Positions 29,927 through 39,303 of a DNA stretch of 64,000 bases are shown here, in pieces; positions within the stretch are counted from its first letter, which is position 1, and each line of letters starts with the position of its first letter. A program made the translations under genes and the position numbers. The stretch is from UBA1127 sp965116355 (GTDB lineage: Bacteria > Chloroflexota > Dehalococcoidia > Lucifugimonadales > UBA1127), in contig OZ220679.1 of the NCBI GenBank assembly GCA_965116355.1, positions 248,001 to 312,000 on the forward strand. The letters are read 5' to 3'. The notes beneath the pieces are model-generated. The model saw only the letters and a program-made list of their open reading frames with translations. It searched no databases and was not told the origin of the DNA.

Positions 29927-30179
29927 TGAAGACCTCCGGTCTGCGTACTGCGGCCCTACGATAGCAGGCCCAGGCGCCCAAACACAACGGGACACGCGCT
30001 AACTTGGCGCGCACAGATACGTTTTCAACTATAAATGACACGCCCGTCACCTACAGAAGCAGAGGAAGCAGGGCGAAAACACGGCAATCTGGAGGCCGCA
30101 GGCAATATATAGAAAACAATTGATGAACGATTGAAAAACAAACGCTATACAGATAATTCCAATACAGGAGTGGAAAACG
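29927..30179. other. AT-rich gap upstream of the HtrA-like gene
   Basis: Visibly lower GC than neighbours from about 30020. TTGAAA (30131) with GATAAT (30152) 15 nt on is a weak promoter candidate. No gene is seen. Confidence 0.5.
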
Positions 30180-31493
30180 ATGAGCGCAGGACTGGTCCTT
30201 TACCTTGGAGCCGCCCTCGTCTTCCTGGTAGCAGCCTGCACCACCCCCGATGACCCCTCGCAGGCCGACGGGACGTCGTCGGCTCCCCCGCCGACACCTA
30301 CTCCCATAGCTGTGGCATCGGCGGCTGTGACAAACGCCGCCCTCGACGTCACGGCGCTTGACACTCCTGCCGTCGACGGCAGCGCGGCGGGCGTTGACGC
30401 CGCGATCGCCGACGCCGACTTTCAGCCCGACGCCATGGACATCGTCGCGGCCACGGAAGCGATCCTCACGCGTATCTACGAGGACTCGCTGCCATCGGTC
30501 GTCTACGTGCGCGTCGTACACAAGCTCGACCCGGATGACACGCAGTTCGGCCGTGACTTCTTCGGCGGCGTGCCGCGCGGGCCCCTCGACGAGTACCAGC
30601 ACGGCGCGGGATCCGGCTTCGTATGGGACGAGGAGGGCCACATCCTGACCAACTGGCACGTCGTAGAGGGATCGGACACCGTCAGCGTCGTATTCCACGA
30701 CGGCGAGGAGTACGACGCGGAGTTCCTGGGCGGCGACTCAAACTCGGACCTCGCCGTCCTCAAGATAGAAGCAGAGGGGCGCGAGCTGAAGCCATTGCCC
30801 CGCAGTGACCTCGACGAGGTGCGTGTCGGACAACTGGCGCTGGCCATCGGCAGCCCGTTTGGGCAGGACTTCACGCTGACCAGCGGCATCGTGAGCGCGC
30901 TTGGGCGCACCATACGCAGCGGCAGTGGGCCGTATTCAATCCCGATGGTGGTGCAGACGGACGCGCCCATCAACCCCGGCAACTCCGGCGGGCCGCTGCT
31001 GGACCGGCACGGGCGGGTCATCGGCATCAACACGCAGATCATCAGCAACTCCGGGGCCAACTCCGGCGTCGGCTTCGCGGTGCCCATCGACATTGCGAAG
31101 ATGGTGACGCCCGACCTGATCGAGCACGGCAAGTACGACTACGCATGGCTGGGCATCAGCGGCACGACGCTCACCTCCGACGCCGCCGAGTACCTGGAAC
31201 TGCCGGACGGGACCCGTGGCGTGCTCGTCGTGCGCGCCATAGACGAGGGCCCCGCCAGCGAGGCCGGCCTCAAGGGCGGCGACGAGGAGGTCACGCTGGA
31301 GGGCGACGAGGTCACCCTCGGCGGCGACGTCATCACCTCCGTCGACGGCCTCACGGTGGCAGACATGCACGACCTCATCTCCTACCTCGTCGAGAACACG
31401 CGGCCGGGCGACGTAATCGAAATCAACGTGCTGCACAGCGACGGGGAGCAGGGGACGTTCACCATCACGTTGGGCACGCGCCCGGAGAACTAG
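30180..31493 (+). CDS. HtrA/DegP-like serine protease, lipoprotein
   Basis: 437-aa extracytoplasmic protease. Lipobox FLVAAC (Cys20) anchors it; a Pro/Ala-rich linker (about 25-85) precedes a trypsin-like domain with His160 (TNWHVVEG), Asp190 (NSDLAVLK) and Ser269 (GNSGGP). One PDZ domain follows (about 325-435, RGVLVVRAIDEGPASEAGL). The PDZ contains a short duplication, EEVTLEGDEVTLGGD. The single PDZ and lipid anchor suggest a membrane-tethered quality-control protease. GGAG lies 10 nt before the ATG. Confidence 0.92.
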   Translation: MSAGLVLYLGAALVFLVAACTTPDDPSQADGTSSAPPPTPTPIAVASAAVTNAALDVTALDTPAVDGSAAGVDAAIADADFQPDAMDIVAATEAILTRIYEDSLPSVVYVRVVHKLDPDDTQFGRDFFGGVPRGPLDEYQHGAGSGFVWDEEGHILTNWHVVEGSDTVSVVFHDGEEYDAEFLGGDSNSDLAVLKIEAEGRELKPLPRSDLDEVRVGQLALAIGSPFGQDFTLTSGIVSALGRTIRSGSGPYSIPMVVQTDAPINPGNSGGPLLDRHGRVIGINTQIISNSGANSGVGFAVPIDIAKMVTPDLIEHGKYDYAWLGISGTTLTSDAAEYLELPDGTRGVLVVRAIDEGPASEAGLKGGDEEVTLEGDEVTLGGDVITSVDGLTVADMHDLISYLVENTRPGDVIEINVLHSDGEQGTFTITLGTRPEN

Positions 31494-31515
31494 CAGACGA
31501 GGCACCCCTCCTCTC

Positions 31516-31557
31516 GGAGAGAGCTGCTCCAGGGGGGCAGCTCTCTCCTTGTTTTTT
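31516..31557 (+). terminator. Rho-independent terminator after the HtrA gene
   Basis: Perfect 12-bp stem (GGAGAGAGCTGC / GCAGCTCTCTCC) followed by TTGTTTTTTG. Confidence 0.9.
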
Positions 31558-31669
31558 GCCCGTTAAGGGTCTCCGCATGGAACCGCCGGGGCGCCAAACG
31601 TGTCTTTGTATATGAGGCGCCTACGGGGCCAGCGCAGCCCCGGACCCATACATCGCCCACAGAGGTGAC

Positions 31670-32830
31670 ATGATGAACGGCAGAACCACGACATTCCTGA
31701 TCGCATTCGCGGCGACGCTGGCGCTGCTGGTGTTCGCGGCGTGCGACAGCGAGCCGAAGACGAACCCTACCGCCACGGTGACCGTCGAGGTGCCCTCGGG
31801 CAAGGAACCGAACGCCTCCGTTCGCGGGACGGTCACATACAGGGAGCGCATTGCGCTGACGCCCGGCGCACGGTTGGAGGTGGAGCTGCGCGACACCTCG
31901 CTGCAGGACGCGGCGGCGCCCCTCATCGCCAGGCAGGTTATCGAAGACCCGGGGCAGGTGCCCATCGCATTCGAGGTCGAGTACAACCGCGACGACATCG
32001 ACGAGCGGAACACGTACTCGATTCAAGTCAGCATCATCGAGGAGGACGGCCGGCTGGCGTTCGTCAACGACACGGCCACCGACGTCATCACGCGCGGCAA
32101 CCCGGACCGCGTCGACATGCGGCTCGTGCTTGTGCAGCCGCCGCCGGAGCTGGCCGAGCAGGTCGAGGGCGACCACCGCACGTGGGTGGAGCGGCCGCCG
32201 GCGATCATCGGCGCCGCCCACTTCCAGGAAAGAAACGACCACTTTGTCCGCATAGATTTCTACCAGTCCACGATGGACAACTGCGCCCGTCCGGGCAGCC
32301 AGAGCCTGGAGGTCAAGGGCACGGAGATCGCGGCGACATTCACGCTGCGGCAGCCGCCGGAGGTGCCGTGGGACACGGGCTGCGCCGAGGACTTTGTGGC
32401 GCTGGACGCCATCGAGCACATCACCGCCGAGCTCAAGCCCGGCGTCACGTACACGGTCACCGTGAACGGCGAGGCAACCAGCACGTTTACCGTGCCGGAT
32501 GAGCGGCTGGGGCACACCATCATCGCGGACTCGCCCGTACAGCACGCTGAATTGGTGAAGGGGTCGGACGCTGCGGATGGGGCCTCGCTGCGCGTGGTCT
32601 CCGGGCGGCCGTCGGGAAGCTGCACCCAGTACAACGGCTACGAGGTGAGGCGCACCAACGACAATGCGATTGACGTGCGCGTCACGCACCATGCAATCAC
32701 AGACCGGGACGTCGCGTGCACCGCGGACTTCCCCATCGAAGAGACGACCGTGCCGCTGGGCGCGTTGGAATCGGGCGTGGAGTACGCCATCACGGTGAAC
32801 GGCAAATCGCTCTCGGAATTCGACGAGTAG
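31670..32830 (+). CDS. Lipoprotein with YbaY-like domain
   Basis: 386-aa lipoprotein with lipobox LVFAAC (Cys at about 25). Residues about 50-150 match the YbaY/YscW lipoprotein domain: VRGTVTYRERIALTPGARLE, VELRDTSLQDA, GQVPIAFEVEYNRDDIDERN, YSIQVSIIEEDGRLAF. The remaining ~230 residues comprise two similar halves (LEVKGTEIAATFTLRQPP...GVTYTVTVNG and YEVRRTNDNAIDVRV...GVEYAITVNG), probably beta-sandwich repeats. Function unknown; an envelope adhesion or stress role is possible. Overlapping ATGs at 31670/31673. Confidence 0.75.
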   Translation: MMNGRTTTFLIAFAATLALLVFAACDSEPKTNPTATVTVEVPSGKEPNASVRGTVTYRERIALTPGARLEVELRDTSLQDAAAPLIARQVIEDPGQVPIAFEVEYNRDDIDERNTYSIQVSIIEEDGRLAFVNDTATDVITRGNPDRVDMRLVLVQPPPELAEQVEGDHRTWVERPPAIIGAAHFQERNDHFVRIDFYQSTMDNCARPGSQSLEVKGTEIAATFTLRQPPEVPWDTGCAEDFVALDAIEHITAELKPGVTYTVTVNGEATSTFTVPDERLGHTIIADSPVQHAELVKGSDAADGASLRVVSGRPSGSCTQYNGYEVRRTNDNAIDVRVTHHAITDRDVACTADFPIEETTVPLGALESGVEYAITVNGKSLSEFDE

Positions 32831-32940
32831 CCCTGGAGCGGTAGCGGCAACCAAAGGTACCTCGCGAGGCGAGCGGGGGAGGGTGATAGCGCCCTTCCCC
32901 GTTCTGTTTGCGGCGGGGCTGCCCCTCGGGGCGAAGGGCG

Positions 32941-34677
32941 TTAGCCGGGCGGCTGGCCGTCGGAGTCCGCGTCGTCGATGCGGGGGAAGCGAAGTTCGGA
33001 GCGGAGGCGGTCGACAAGGTCTTCCACCTCGACGTGGTCGGCGCTGTAGCGGTAGAGGGAGTGGCGGAGGGCCTCCAGCGCGCCCTCAAGCTCCGGCCAG
33101 ACCACCTCGCCGACGCCCAGCCGCCTGAGGCGCTCGCCCTCCTCACGCTGCCGCACCAGGACGACGGTGTCCAGCTCGGCGTTCATGGCGAGGGCGTTAT
33201 GCGCCGTGAGCCACGTTGCGACGGGGTCGGTGACGCAGACGACGAGGAGCCGGGCGTGGCGAACGCTGGCGGCCTCCAGGACGCGCTCGTTGTGGCTGTC
33301 GCCGTGGAGGACGGTCTGCCCGAGATCGCGCCAATGCCGCAGGAGGTTGGGGTCGAGATCGATGGCGATGAAGGGCACCCGGTGCTCGTGCAGGACCTCG
33401 GCCACGGTGGAGCCGACACGGCCAAGGCCGCAGACGACGGCGTGGCCGCGCATGTGGTGGACGCGGGACTCGAACTCGGGGCGGCCCAAGCGGTAGGGCC
33501 GGAGGGCGCGGTAGCGGGGGCCCAGCGTCGCGAGGGCGGCGGCCCCGCCGGAGAGGGCGCCGGGGGTCAGCGCCATGGTGATGACGGCGGACACAATGAC
33601 GAGCGAAAAGAGGTCGTGCCCGATGATGCCCAGGCTGAGGGCGGTCGCCGCGATCAGGAAGCTGAACTCGCCTATCTGCACCATGCCGAACCCAATCAGC
33701 ATGGCCGTGTACGGCAGGTAGCCGAACGCCCGGGCAATGACGGCGGTGACGGCGAACTTGCCGATCAGGACCGCCCCCACGATGGTCAGCACGGGCACGG
33801 GGTCCTGCATGACGTGGACGGGGTCCGTGAGCATGCCGAGTGAGACGAAGAACATGGCGGCGAAGGTGTCGCGGAGGGGCGTGATCTCGGCGAGGGCGCG
33901 GTGACCGAAGTCGGACTCGCTGAGGAGCACGCCGGCGACGAAGGCGCCGAGGGCGGCGGAGAGTCCGGCGACGCTGGTGAGGGCCGCGGTGGAGAAGGAG
34001 ATGGCCACCAGCGTCAGGATGAACACCTCGCGGGAGCCGAGCTGCGCCACGCGGTGCAGCAGCCACGTGATGACGCGGCCGCCGAGCAGCGCCATGCCGC
34101 CCAGCACGGCGGCGGCCTTGAGCAGGCCGATGGCAAGCTCGGTGAAGAAGCCGCCCTCGCCGCTGAGGGCGGGCAGGACGGCGATCATGGGGACGAAGGC
34201 GAGGTCCTGCACGAGGAGCATGCCGGTCAGAATGCGGCCGTGGAGGCTGAGGAGGTCGCCGCGGTCGTTCAGGGTCTTGAGAACGACCATCGTGCTGCTG
34301 AGAGAGATGGCGAGGGCCAGGGTCAGGGCGCTCGCGGTGTCGAGGTCGAGCAGCAGGCCGACGCCGTAGCCGATGGCGCCCATGCAGGCGATCTGCGCCA
34401 GGGTGCCGAAGACGGCGATGTTGCGGAGCTTGACGACGTCGCGGAAGGAGACCTCGACGCCGACGGCGAAGAGCAGCAGGATGACGCCGAACTCGGCCAG
34501 GGACTCGACGGTCTCCTGGTTGCCGATGACCTCGAGGACGTGCGGGCCGATGATCATGCCGGCGGCCAGGTAGCCGACGATCACGGGCAGGCGCAGCAGC
34601 CGCGCGGCGAGGGAGCCGGCGAAAGCGGCCGTGAAAATGATGACGATGTCCCAGAAGAGGGAGAGCTCGTGGGGCAT
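32941..34677 (-). CDS. Kef-type monovalent cation:proton antiporter (CPA2) with RCK domain
   Basis: 578-aa membrane protein. Residues about 5-385 form the CPA2 exchanger core with roughly 12-13 helices (LPVIVGYLAAGMIIGPHVL, ISLSSTMVVLKTL, LLVQDLAFVPMIAVLPAL). A cytoplasmic TrkA-N/RCK domain follows (HAVVCGLGRVGSTVAEVL, nucleotide motif GLGRVGS). A short C-terminal tail has acidic residues. Likely K+/H+ or Na+/H+ exchange gated by nucleotide. GGAAGGACAAACGA precedes ATG 34677. Confidence 0.92.
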   Translation of the reverse strand: MPHELSLFWDIVIIFTAAFAGSLAARLLRLPVIVGYLAAGMIIGPHVLEVIGNQETVESLAEFGVILLLFAVGVEVSFRDVVKLRNIAVFGTLAQIACMGAIGYGVGLLLDLDTASALTLALAISLSSTMVVLKTLNDRGDLLSLHGRILTGMLLVQDLAFVPMIAVLPALSGEGGFFTELAIGLLKAAAVLGGMALLGGRVITWLLHRVAQLGSREVFILTLVAISFSTAALTSVAGLSAALGAFVAGVLLSESDFGHRALAEITPLRDTFAAMFFVSLGMLTDPVHVMQDPVPVLTIVGAVLIGKFAVTAVIARAFGYLPYTAMLIGFGMVQIGEFSFLIAATALSLGIIGHDLFSLVIVSAVITMALTPGALSGGAAALATLGPRYRALRPYRLGRPEFESRVHHMRGHAVVCGLGRVGSTVAEVLHEHRVPFIAIDLDPNLLRHWRDLGQTVLHGDSHNERVLEAASVRHARLLVVCVTDPVATWLTAHNALAMNAELDTVVLVRQREEGERLRRLGVGEVVWPELEGALEALRHSLYRYSADHVEVEDLVDRLRSELRFPRIDDADSDGQPPG

Positions 34678-34823
34678 TCGTTTGTCCTTCCGGTCGGTGG
34701 CTGTGGAGGCGTCGACGCCAGGGCTGCCGTAAAGCTGTCATGGTATCTGTCGGGGCAAGGCGCGGCAAGGGACGGACGGCTCTCGTTCGCCCTTCGAGAC
34801 CCTCAGGTGAGCGACCCCCCGCA

Positions 34824-36080
34824 CTACCCGGTTCGTGCGGCTCGGATGCGGTCGAGGCGGCCCCGGATGGCCGTCTCCGGCATGAGCAGGCCGTTGATGA
34901 AGAGCGTGATGTTCAACGGGGCGACGATGGCGAGGCCAATGAAGAGTGACCCCGTGCCCTCCTGCATCAAGCCAACGAACAGCGGCCCCCACATGGCGCT
35001 GAAGGGGAAGAGCGTACGCATTAGCCCCTGCGCGACGGCGACCTCGCGGTGGGGCAGCCGCAGGTCCATGGGGATGGTGAAGAGGATGGGGGCCGTGCCC
35101 ATCGCCGTAAGGCCAACAATGAAGAGGACGAGCGCCGCCATGGTCACGCTGTCCGCCTGCAGCAAGAGGCTGTACGCGACCGGGAGGATGATTCCGGGGA
35201 CGATGATGAACGGTTTTCGACGTCCCGCCCATTGGGACAGGGGGCCGGATGCCAGCGTGCCGCAGACGCCGCCAACGGGAAAGGCGCTCATCAAGAGCCC
35301 GGCTGTCTCGAGGGAGATGTCCAGCTTGTCGATGGCGTAGGTTGGGTAGAAGGTGAGGAAGGAGCCAAAGCAGATGGCGACGCCCAGTTGAGCGGTCGCC
35401 ACCATCCACATGGTCTTGTTCCGCCGCAGGACTCCGGCGGGGTTGGGCTCGTGCCGCGCCGATCCGTCTCCATCGGGCCGTACGCGCCGCTCGCGGCCGA
35501 AGAAGACCCACGACAGTGTGACGAGCAGCAGCAGCACGCCGACGAAGAAGTAGTGGCTGCGCCAGCTGCCGAGCAGCATCACCAACGCCGGCGTGGCGGC
35601 CAGCGCGATCACCTGGCCGGTGGACCGGGTCCCGTAGTCGAGGCTGTTCACCGTCGCGTACAGCTTGGGGCGAAACCACTGCTGGATCAGCATGACCTGG
35701 AGCTGGATGCGCACGGCGGAGCAGATGACGAAGCCCAGCCTTGCGAGCATGAGCACGACGGCCCCCGGCGACGCCGCCTGCAGCATCGTGAAGGCCGCCA
35801 TGCCGAGGCTGGCTGCGAGGGTGACGAGCTTGGGGCTGTAGCGGGTCAGCCAAATGCTGGCTGGAAGCGCCATCAGGCCGAAGCCCATGAAGCCGGCGGT
35901 GCCCAGCAGCCCCGCCTGGGTGGGAGTGAGGCCGAGGTCTTCCCGCCAGATCGGCACCAGGACGCCGAGCGAGAAGAAGACCATGTTGTTGACAAAGTCC
36001 ATCCCCCACAGGTGGGCCATGACCACCCATGCGTAACGGGGTTGACTGGCCGTGGGCGCTATGCCTGCGGTCGTGCTCAC
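34824..36080 (-). CDS. MFS transporter
   Basis: 418-aa carrier with about 12 helices. It opens QPRYAWVVMAHLWGMDFVNNMVFFSLGVLVP, with a FGRERRVRPDG cytoplasmic loop near the centre and QWAGRRKPFIIVPG in the second half. GTG 36080 is the best start, just before STTAGIAPTASQPRYAW; the ribosome site is weak. It is 80 nt downstream of the radical-SAM gene and may be cotranscribed. Substrate unknown. Confidence 0.82.
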   Translation of the reverse strand: MSTTAGIAPTASQPRYAWVVMAHLWGMDFVNNMVFFSLGVLVPIWREDLGLTPTQAGLLGTAGFMGFGLMALPASIWLTRYSPKLVTLAASLGMAAFTMLQAASPGAVVLMLARLGFVICSAVRIQLQVMLIQQWFRPKLYATVNSLDYGTRSTGQVIALAATPALVMLLGSWRSHYFFVGVLLLLVTLSWVFFGRERRVRPDGDGSARHEPNPAGVLRRNKTMWMVATAQLGVAICFGSFLTFYPTYAIDKLDISLETAGLLMSAFPVGGVCGTLASGPLSQWAGRRKPFIIVPGIILPVAYSLLLQADSVTMAALVLFIVGLTAMGTAPILFTIPMDLRLPHREVAVAQGLMRTLFPFSAMWGPLFVGLMQEGTGSLFIGLAIVAPLNITLFINGLLMPETAIRGRLDRIRAARTG

Positions 36081-36160
36081 TGGAGGGGGCCTCGGCGAAC
36101 AGAGTCGTGCATTGCCTCCCATTGTACGACACGGCAGGCGAGGACACCGGGCGGGCCGTG

Positions 36161-37516
36161 CTATGCCGCCGCGCCCACTGCCGCCACTTCGGGGGCGCCG
36201 GGGTGGCCGGGCGCGCCGTAGAGGGAGCAGCCCGCGCACGTGGAGCCGACGCCGCAGGGAGTCGTACCGTGGCCTACCGCAGCGGCCAGCGGCGCCGGCT
36301 CGGACGGCTGCCGCTCGCCGAAGAGGTCCAGGCGGATCTGGCGGGCCGTCGGAGGCCGCTGGCCGAGGAAGGCCAGGAAGGGCCACGCGCGCTTTCGCAC
36401 CACGCCCATCGCCTGCAGGTCCCGCCACGTGTCGATGGAGTGCTCGCCGCGCGTCTTCAGGATGCGGTCCGTCGAGGTGGGGCCGACGCCCGGGACGCGG
36501 AGCAGCTGCTCGCGGGTGGCGGTGTTGACGTCGACGGGGAAGGCGTCCGCGTTCTCCACGGCGATGGCGGTCTTGGGGTCGCGGTGGAGGTCCAGGTAGC
36601 CGTCGGCGTCGAAGGCCTGGGAGATCTCCTGGTTGGAGAAGCTGTAGATGCGCTTCAGCCAGTCCATCTGGTAGAGGCGGTGCTCGCGGGCCATGGGGAC
36701 GCCGGGGTGCTCCTCCAGCGGGGTGTAGCGGACGGGGCGGAAGGCCGAGTAGTAGACGCGCTTCAGGTCGAGCTCGCCGTAGAGCTGGTCGATGCGCTGG
36801 AAGATGTCGCGGTCGGACTCGTTGGCGGCGCCGACGACGAGCTGGGTCGCCTGACCGACCTTACCGCCGGTGGACTCGCGGTTCATCTGATGGACCCACC
36901 GCATCGGGTCGAGGATGTCGCGCTCCAGGTCCTTCATGGTGCTGATGCGGCGCATCATCTCGTCCGTGGGGGTCTCCAGGTTCACGGAGAGGCGGGTGCC
37001 CAGGCCGTGGGCCGCCTCCACAAGCTCGCGGTCCGTGCCGGGCATCACCTTCATGTGGATGTAGCCGGTGAAGCCGTGCTTCTTGCGGATGACCTCGACG
37101 ACGTTGAGCAGCTTCTGGGTGGTCTTGGAGGCGGTGCCCGCGATGCCGGAGCTGAGGAAGAGGCCGTCGACGGCGTGGCGGCGGCGCAGTTCCATGAAGG
37201 CGTTGGCCAGCTCGTCCACGGTGAAGGCGAACCGCTTGCGGGGGACCCAGTGGCTGTTGGGGCAGTAGAAGCAGTCCATCTTGCAGAAGTCTGTGAACAT
37301 AACGCGCATGAGGTTGATGAACTTGCCGTTGGGCATGGCGGCCCGGTAGACGCCGGGGACGGGGTTGCGGGCGGGGCCTCGCCTCGGCGTGGCGGGCCCG
37401 GCGAGCATCGGGTTGGGCGAGGGGACGGCGTCGCGGGCGGACAGGATGTCGTCGCTGGCCATGCCGCCGAGGATACTGAGCTTGGCAAAGGTGTCGGGCT
37501 TTCGGTTGATGAGCAT
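36161..37516 (-). CDS. Radical SAM DNA modification/repair protein with helix-hairpin-helix (TIGR03916-like)
   Basis: 451-aa radical-SAM enzyme. Cluster motif CxxxCxxC at Cys78, Cys82, Cys85 (DFCKMDCFYCPN). A helix-hairpin-helix near 355-385 (FPVDVNTATREQLLRVPGVG) implies DNA binding. A C-terminal Cys group (TPCGVGSTCAGCSLYG) may hold a second cluster. The match is to the putative DNA repair family usually encoded beside a uracil-DNA glycosylase; no such gene is seen here. ATG 37516 follows GGAGGAATCCC. A perfect GAAC-N4-GTTC LexA-type box lies 26 nt upstream, supporting damage induction. Confidence 0.85.
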   Translation of the reverse strand: MLINRKPDTFAKLSILGGMASDDILSARDAVPSPNPMLAGPATPRRGPARNPVPGVYRAAMPNGKFINLMRVMFTDFCKMDCFYCPNSHWVPRKRFAFTVDELANAFMELRRRHAVDGLFLSSGIAGTASKTTQKLLNVVEVIRKKHGFTGYIHMKVMPGTDRELVEAAHGLGTRLSVNLETPTDEMMRRISTMKDLERDILDPMRWVHQMNRESTGGKVGQATQLVVGAANESDRDIFQRIDQLYGELDLKRVYYSAFRPVRYTPLEEHPGVPMAREHRLYQMDWLKRIYSFSNQEISQAFDADGYLDLHRDPKTAIAVENADAFPVDVNTATREQLLRVPGVGPTSTDRILKTRGEHSIDTWRDLQAMGVVRKRAWPFLAFLGQRPPTARQIRLDLFGERQPSEPAPLAAAVGHGTTPCGVGSTCAGCSLYGAPGHPGAPEVAAVGAAA

Positions 37517-37541
37517 GGGATTCCTCCGGTGCGGTAATTTG

Positions 37542-37553
37542 GAACATATGTTC
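37542..37553 (-). promoter_or_regulatory. LexA-type SOS box upstream of the radical-SAM repair gene
   Basis: GAACATATGTTC, embedded in the 14-bp palindrome GGAACATATGTTCC. It is identical to the Gram-positive (Cheo-type) LexA consensus. A minus-strand TTGACA (37575-37570) lies just upstream, so a repressor here would cover the -10 region. Confidence 0.7.
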
Positions 37554-37839
37554 CATAAACCAGCACGGATGTCAAGAGGCGGGAGGGAGGAATTTAGGAA
37601 GCCGGGGACCGCTCGTTTCCCAGGCAGCGGCACAGTTCGATCCGCCCGGCACTATTCGATTTGTCGTTGGCTGCGCGGCTCACGCCGCCGGTGGAGCGAA
37701 TGATGAATTGTGCAAAACCCGCACCGGATTGCGGAAAAGTCAGCGGTGTTCGGCATGGCGACGCAGGAATGTCTGCGGATACTTTCTATCTTTCGAGACT
37801 CCAACTTTGGAATGTTACGAAATCGGTTGCGCCGAGGAT

Positions 37840-37869
37840 TTGACAAGCATTTTGGGCCACATGTAGGAT
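37840..37869 (+). promoter_or_regulatory. Sigma-70 promoter for panD and the following methyltransferase
   Basis: TTGACA, 18-nt spacer, TAGGAT. The resulting leader before panD is about 205 nt. The 567-bp gap 37517-38083 otherwise contains no gene that I can support; bases about 37690-37970 are less GC-rich than the surroundings. Confidence 0.55.
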
Positions 37870-38083
37870 GCCTCCGCCACAGGAAAACGACGGAGCCGCC
37901 GCATGGCGTCCCCGCGTCGCAGGTCGTAAGCAGCTATGGTTATTTCAGTAGCACTCTATCAGCTTAGATGGATCTCACCGGGTCAGGCGCTCGCCGACCT
38001 TGGTCTGCTCAACTACGTTCCCTGACGCCCAGCTCAACCGCCTTCCCCCGTTCCCTTCATTCCTTAGCTATCTGGAGGTTGCT

Positions 38084-38449
38084 GTGCGTATTGTCTTGAA
38101 GTCCAAGATCCACCGAGGTTACGTGACCGGCACCGGTCTCGACTACATCGGCAGCGTGGAGATCGACCGGGCGCTGATGGAAAAGTGCGACCTGTGGGAG
38201 TACGAGCAGGTCGTCATCTGCAACGTCAACAACGGCAACCGGTGGGAAACCTACGTGCTCCCCGCCGAGTACGGCTCCGGCACTATCGCCGTGCAGGGGC
38301 CGGGCGCGCGCCTCTGCGAGCCGGGCGACATCGTCGTCATCCTGGCGTACGAGGTCACCGACGAGCCCGCCGAGCCGCGGCAAATCCTGGTCGACGAGAA
38401 CAATCGCTTTGTCGACTACCTCAGGACGAAGTATGAGCAGCCGGTATAG
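38084..38449 (+). CDS. panD: Aspartate 1-decarboxylase
   Basis: 121-aa pro-enzyme making beta-alanine for pantothenate/CoA. The sequence from VRIVLKSKIHRGYVTG through YIGSVEID matches PanD; autocatalytic cleavage would fall between Gly23 and Ser24, giving the pyruvoyl group. The GNRWETYVL stretch carries the conserved Arg/Tyr region and GSGTIAVQGPGARL, GDIVVILAYEV close the fold. GTG 38084 has GGAGG upstream. The C-terminal ~25 residues extend past the usual end and overlap the next gene by 17 nt. Confidence 0.93.
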   Translation: MRIVLKSKIHRGYVTGTGLDYIGSVEIDRALMEKCDLWEYEQVVICNVNNGNRWETYVLPAEYGSGTIAVQGPGARLCEPGDIVVILAYEVTDEPAEPRQILVDENNRFVDYLRTKYEQPV

Positions 38450-39257
38450 CGAAGCCGAAACGGAACAGTTCTACGACGAAGAGGACGCTATCTACCGCTC
38501 CTTCTGGGACGCGGAGGGCAGCCTGCACTGGGGCTACTTCGACGGGACGGCCGATGACGACTTCCTGGGAGCCTCCGCCCGGCTGGACGAGGTGATGGCG
38601 ACCAAGGGGCGCATCGACACGCACTCGCATGTGCTGGACCTGGGCTGCGGCAACGGCGTGACCGCGCGGTGGCTGGCCTCGACGTACGGCTGCCGCGTCA
38701 CGGGCATCGACCTGAGCGGCGTGCGCGTCAACAACGCGATGGACATGATGGCGAAGGAGCCCGATGAGCTGCGGCGCCTGGTGCGCTTCGAGCACGGCTC
38801 CGCGACCGCGATGCCCTTCGGCGACGGCGAGTTCACGCACGTGTGGAGCCAGGCGACCATCTACCACGTGCCGGACAAGGAAACGGCGCTGCTGGAGAGC
38901 CGCCGCGTGCTCCAGACCGGCGGCCTGCTGGTGCTCGACGACCTGCTGAAGCCGAAGCCGGACGTGAGCGCCGAGTCGCGGCAGTACGTGTACGACCGGC
39001 TGCTCTTCGACACGCCCTTCAGCTTCACCGGCTACCAGGAGTACCTGAAGAGCATCGGTTTCGAGATCCTCGAGGCGGAGGACCTGTCGGCCTACCTGCG
39101 TCGCAGCTACGTGATGCTCGGCGAGAAGGCGGCGCGGTACGCCTCCGGGGCGCTGGAGGAGAAGCTGACCGCGCTGAACTTCGCCTACGGCAAGATGGTA
39201 GAGGCCATCGACCGGAGCGAGCTGGGCTGGGGCCTGTACATCGCGCAGGCGAGATAG
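38433..39257 (+). CDS. SAM-dependent methyltransferase (class I, sarcosine/dimethylglycine methyltransferase-like)
   Basis: 274-aa methyltransferase. An N-terminal EAETEQFYDEEDAIYRSFWD...LHWGYFD segment is common in small-molecule N- or C-methyltransferases. SAM motif I is VLDLGCGNGVTARWLA, motif II VTGIDLSGVRVNNA, and a later GSATAMPFGDGEFTHVWS. ATG 38433 lies inside the panD end, a translational overlap. Substrate unknown; glycine betaine synthesis or quinone/lipid methylation are possibilities. Confidence 0.82.
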   Translation: MSSRYSEAETEQFYDEEDAIYRSFWDAEGSLHWGYFDGTADDDFLGASARLDEVMATKGRIDTHSHVLDLGCGNGVTARWLASTYGCRVTGIDLSGVRVNNAMDMMAKEPDELRRLVRFEHGSATAMPFGDGEFTHVWSQATIYHVPDKETALLESRRVLQTGGLLVLDDLLKPKPDVSAESRQYVYDRLLFDTPFSFTGYQEYLKSIGFEILEAEDLSAYLRRSYVMLGEKAARYASGALEEKLTALNFAYGKMVEAIDRSELGWGLYIAQAR

Positions 39258-39303
39258 AGCAGGCTCGACGTACCATAACGGCACATCAAAGGAGCGTTTC
39301 CAC

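Noticed and set aside
37640..37840. Short open frames in the AT-richer gap before panD
   Set aside because: No ribosome site, under 90 codons and no compositional sign of coding; several overlap on both strands.
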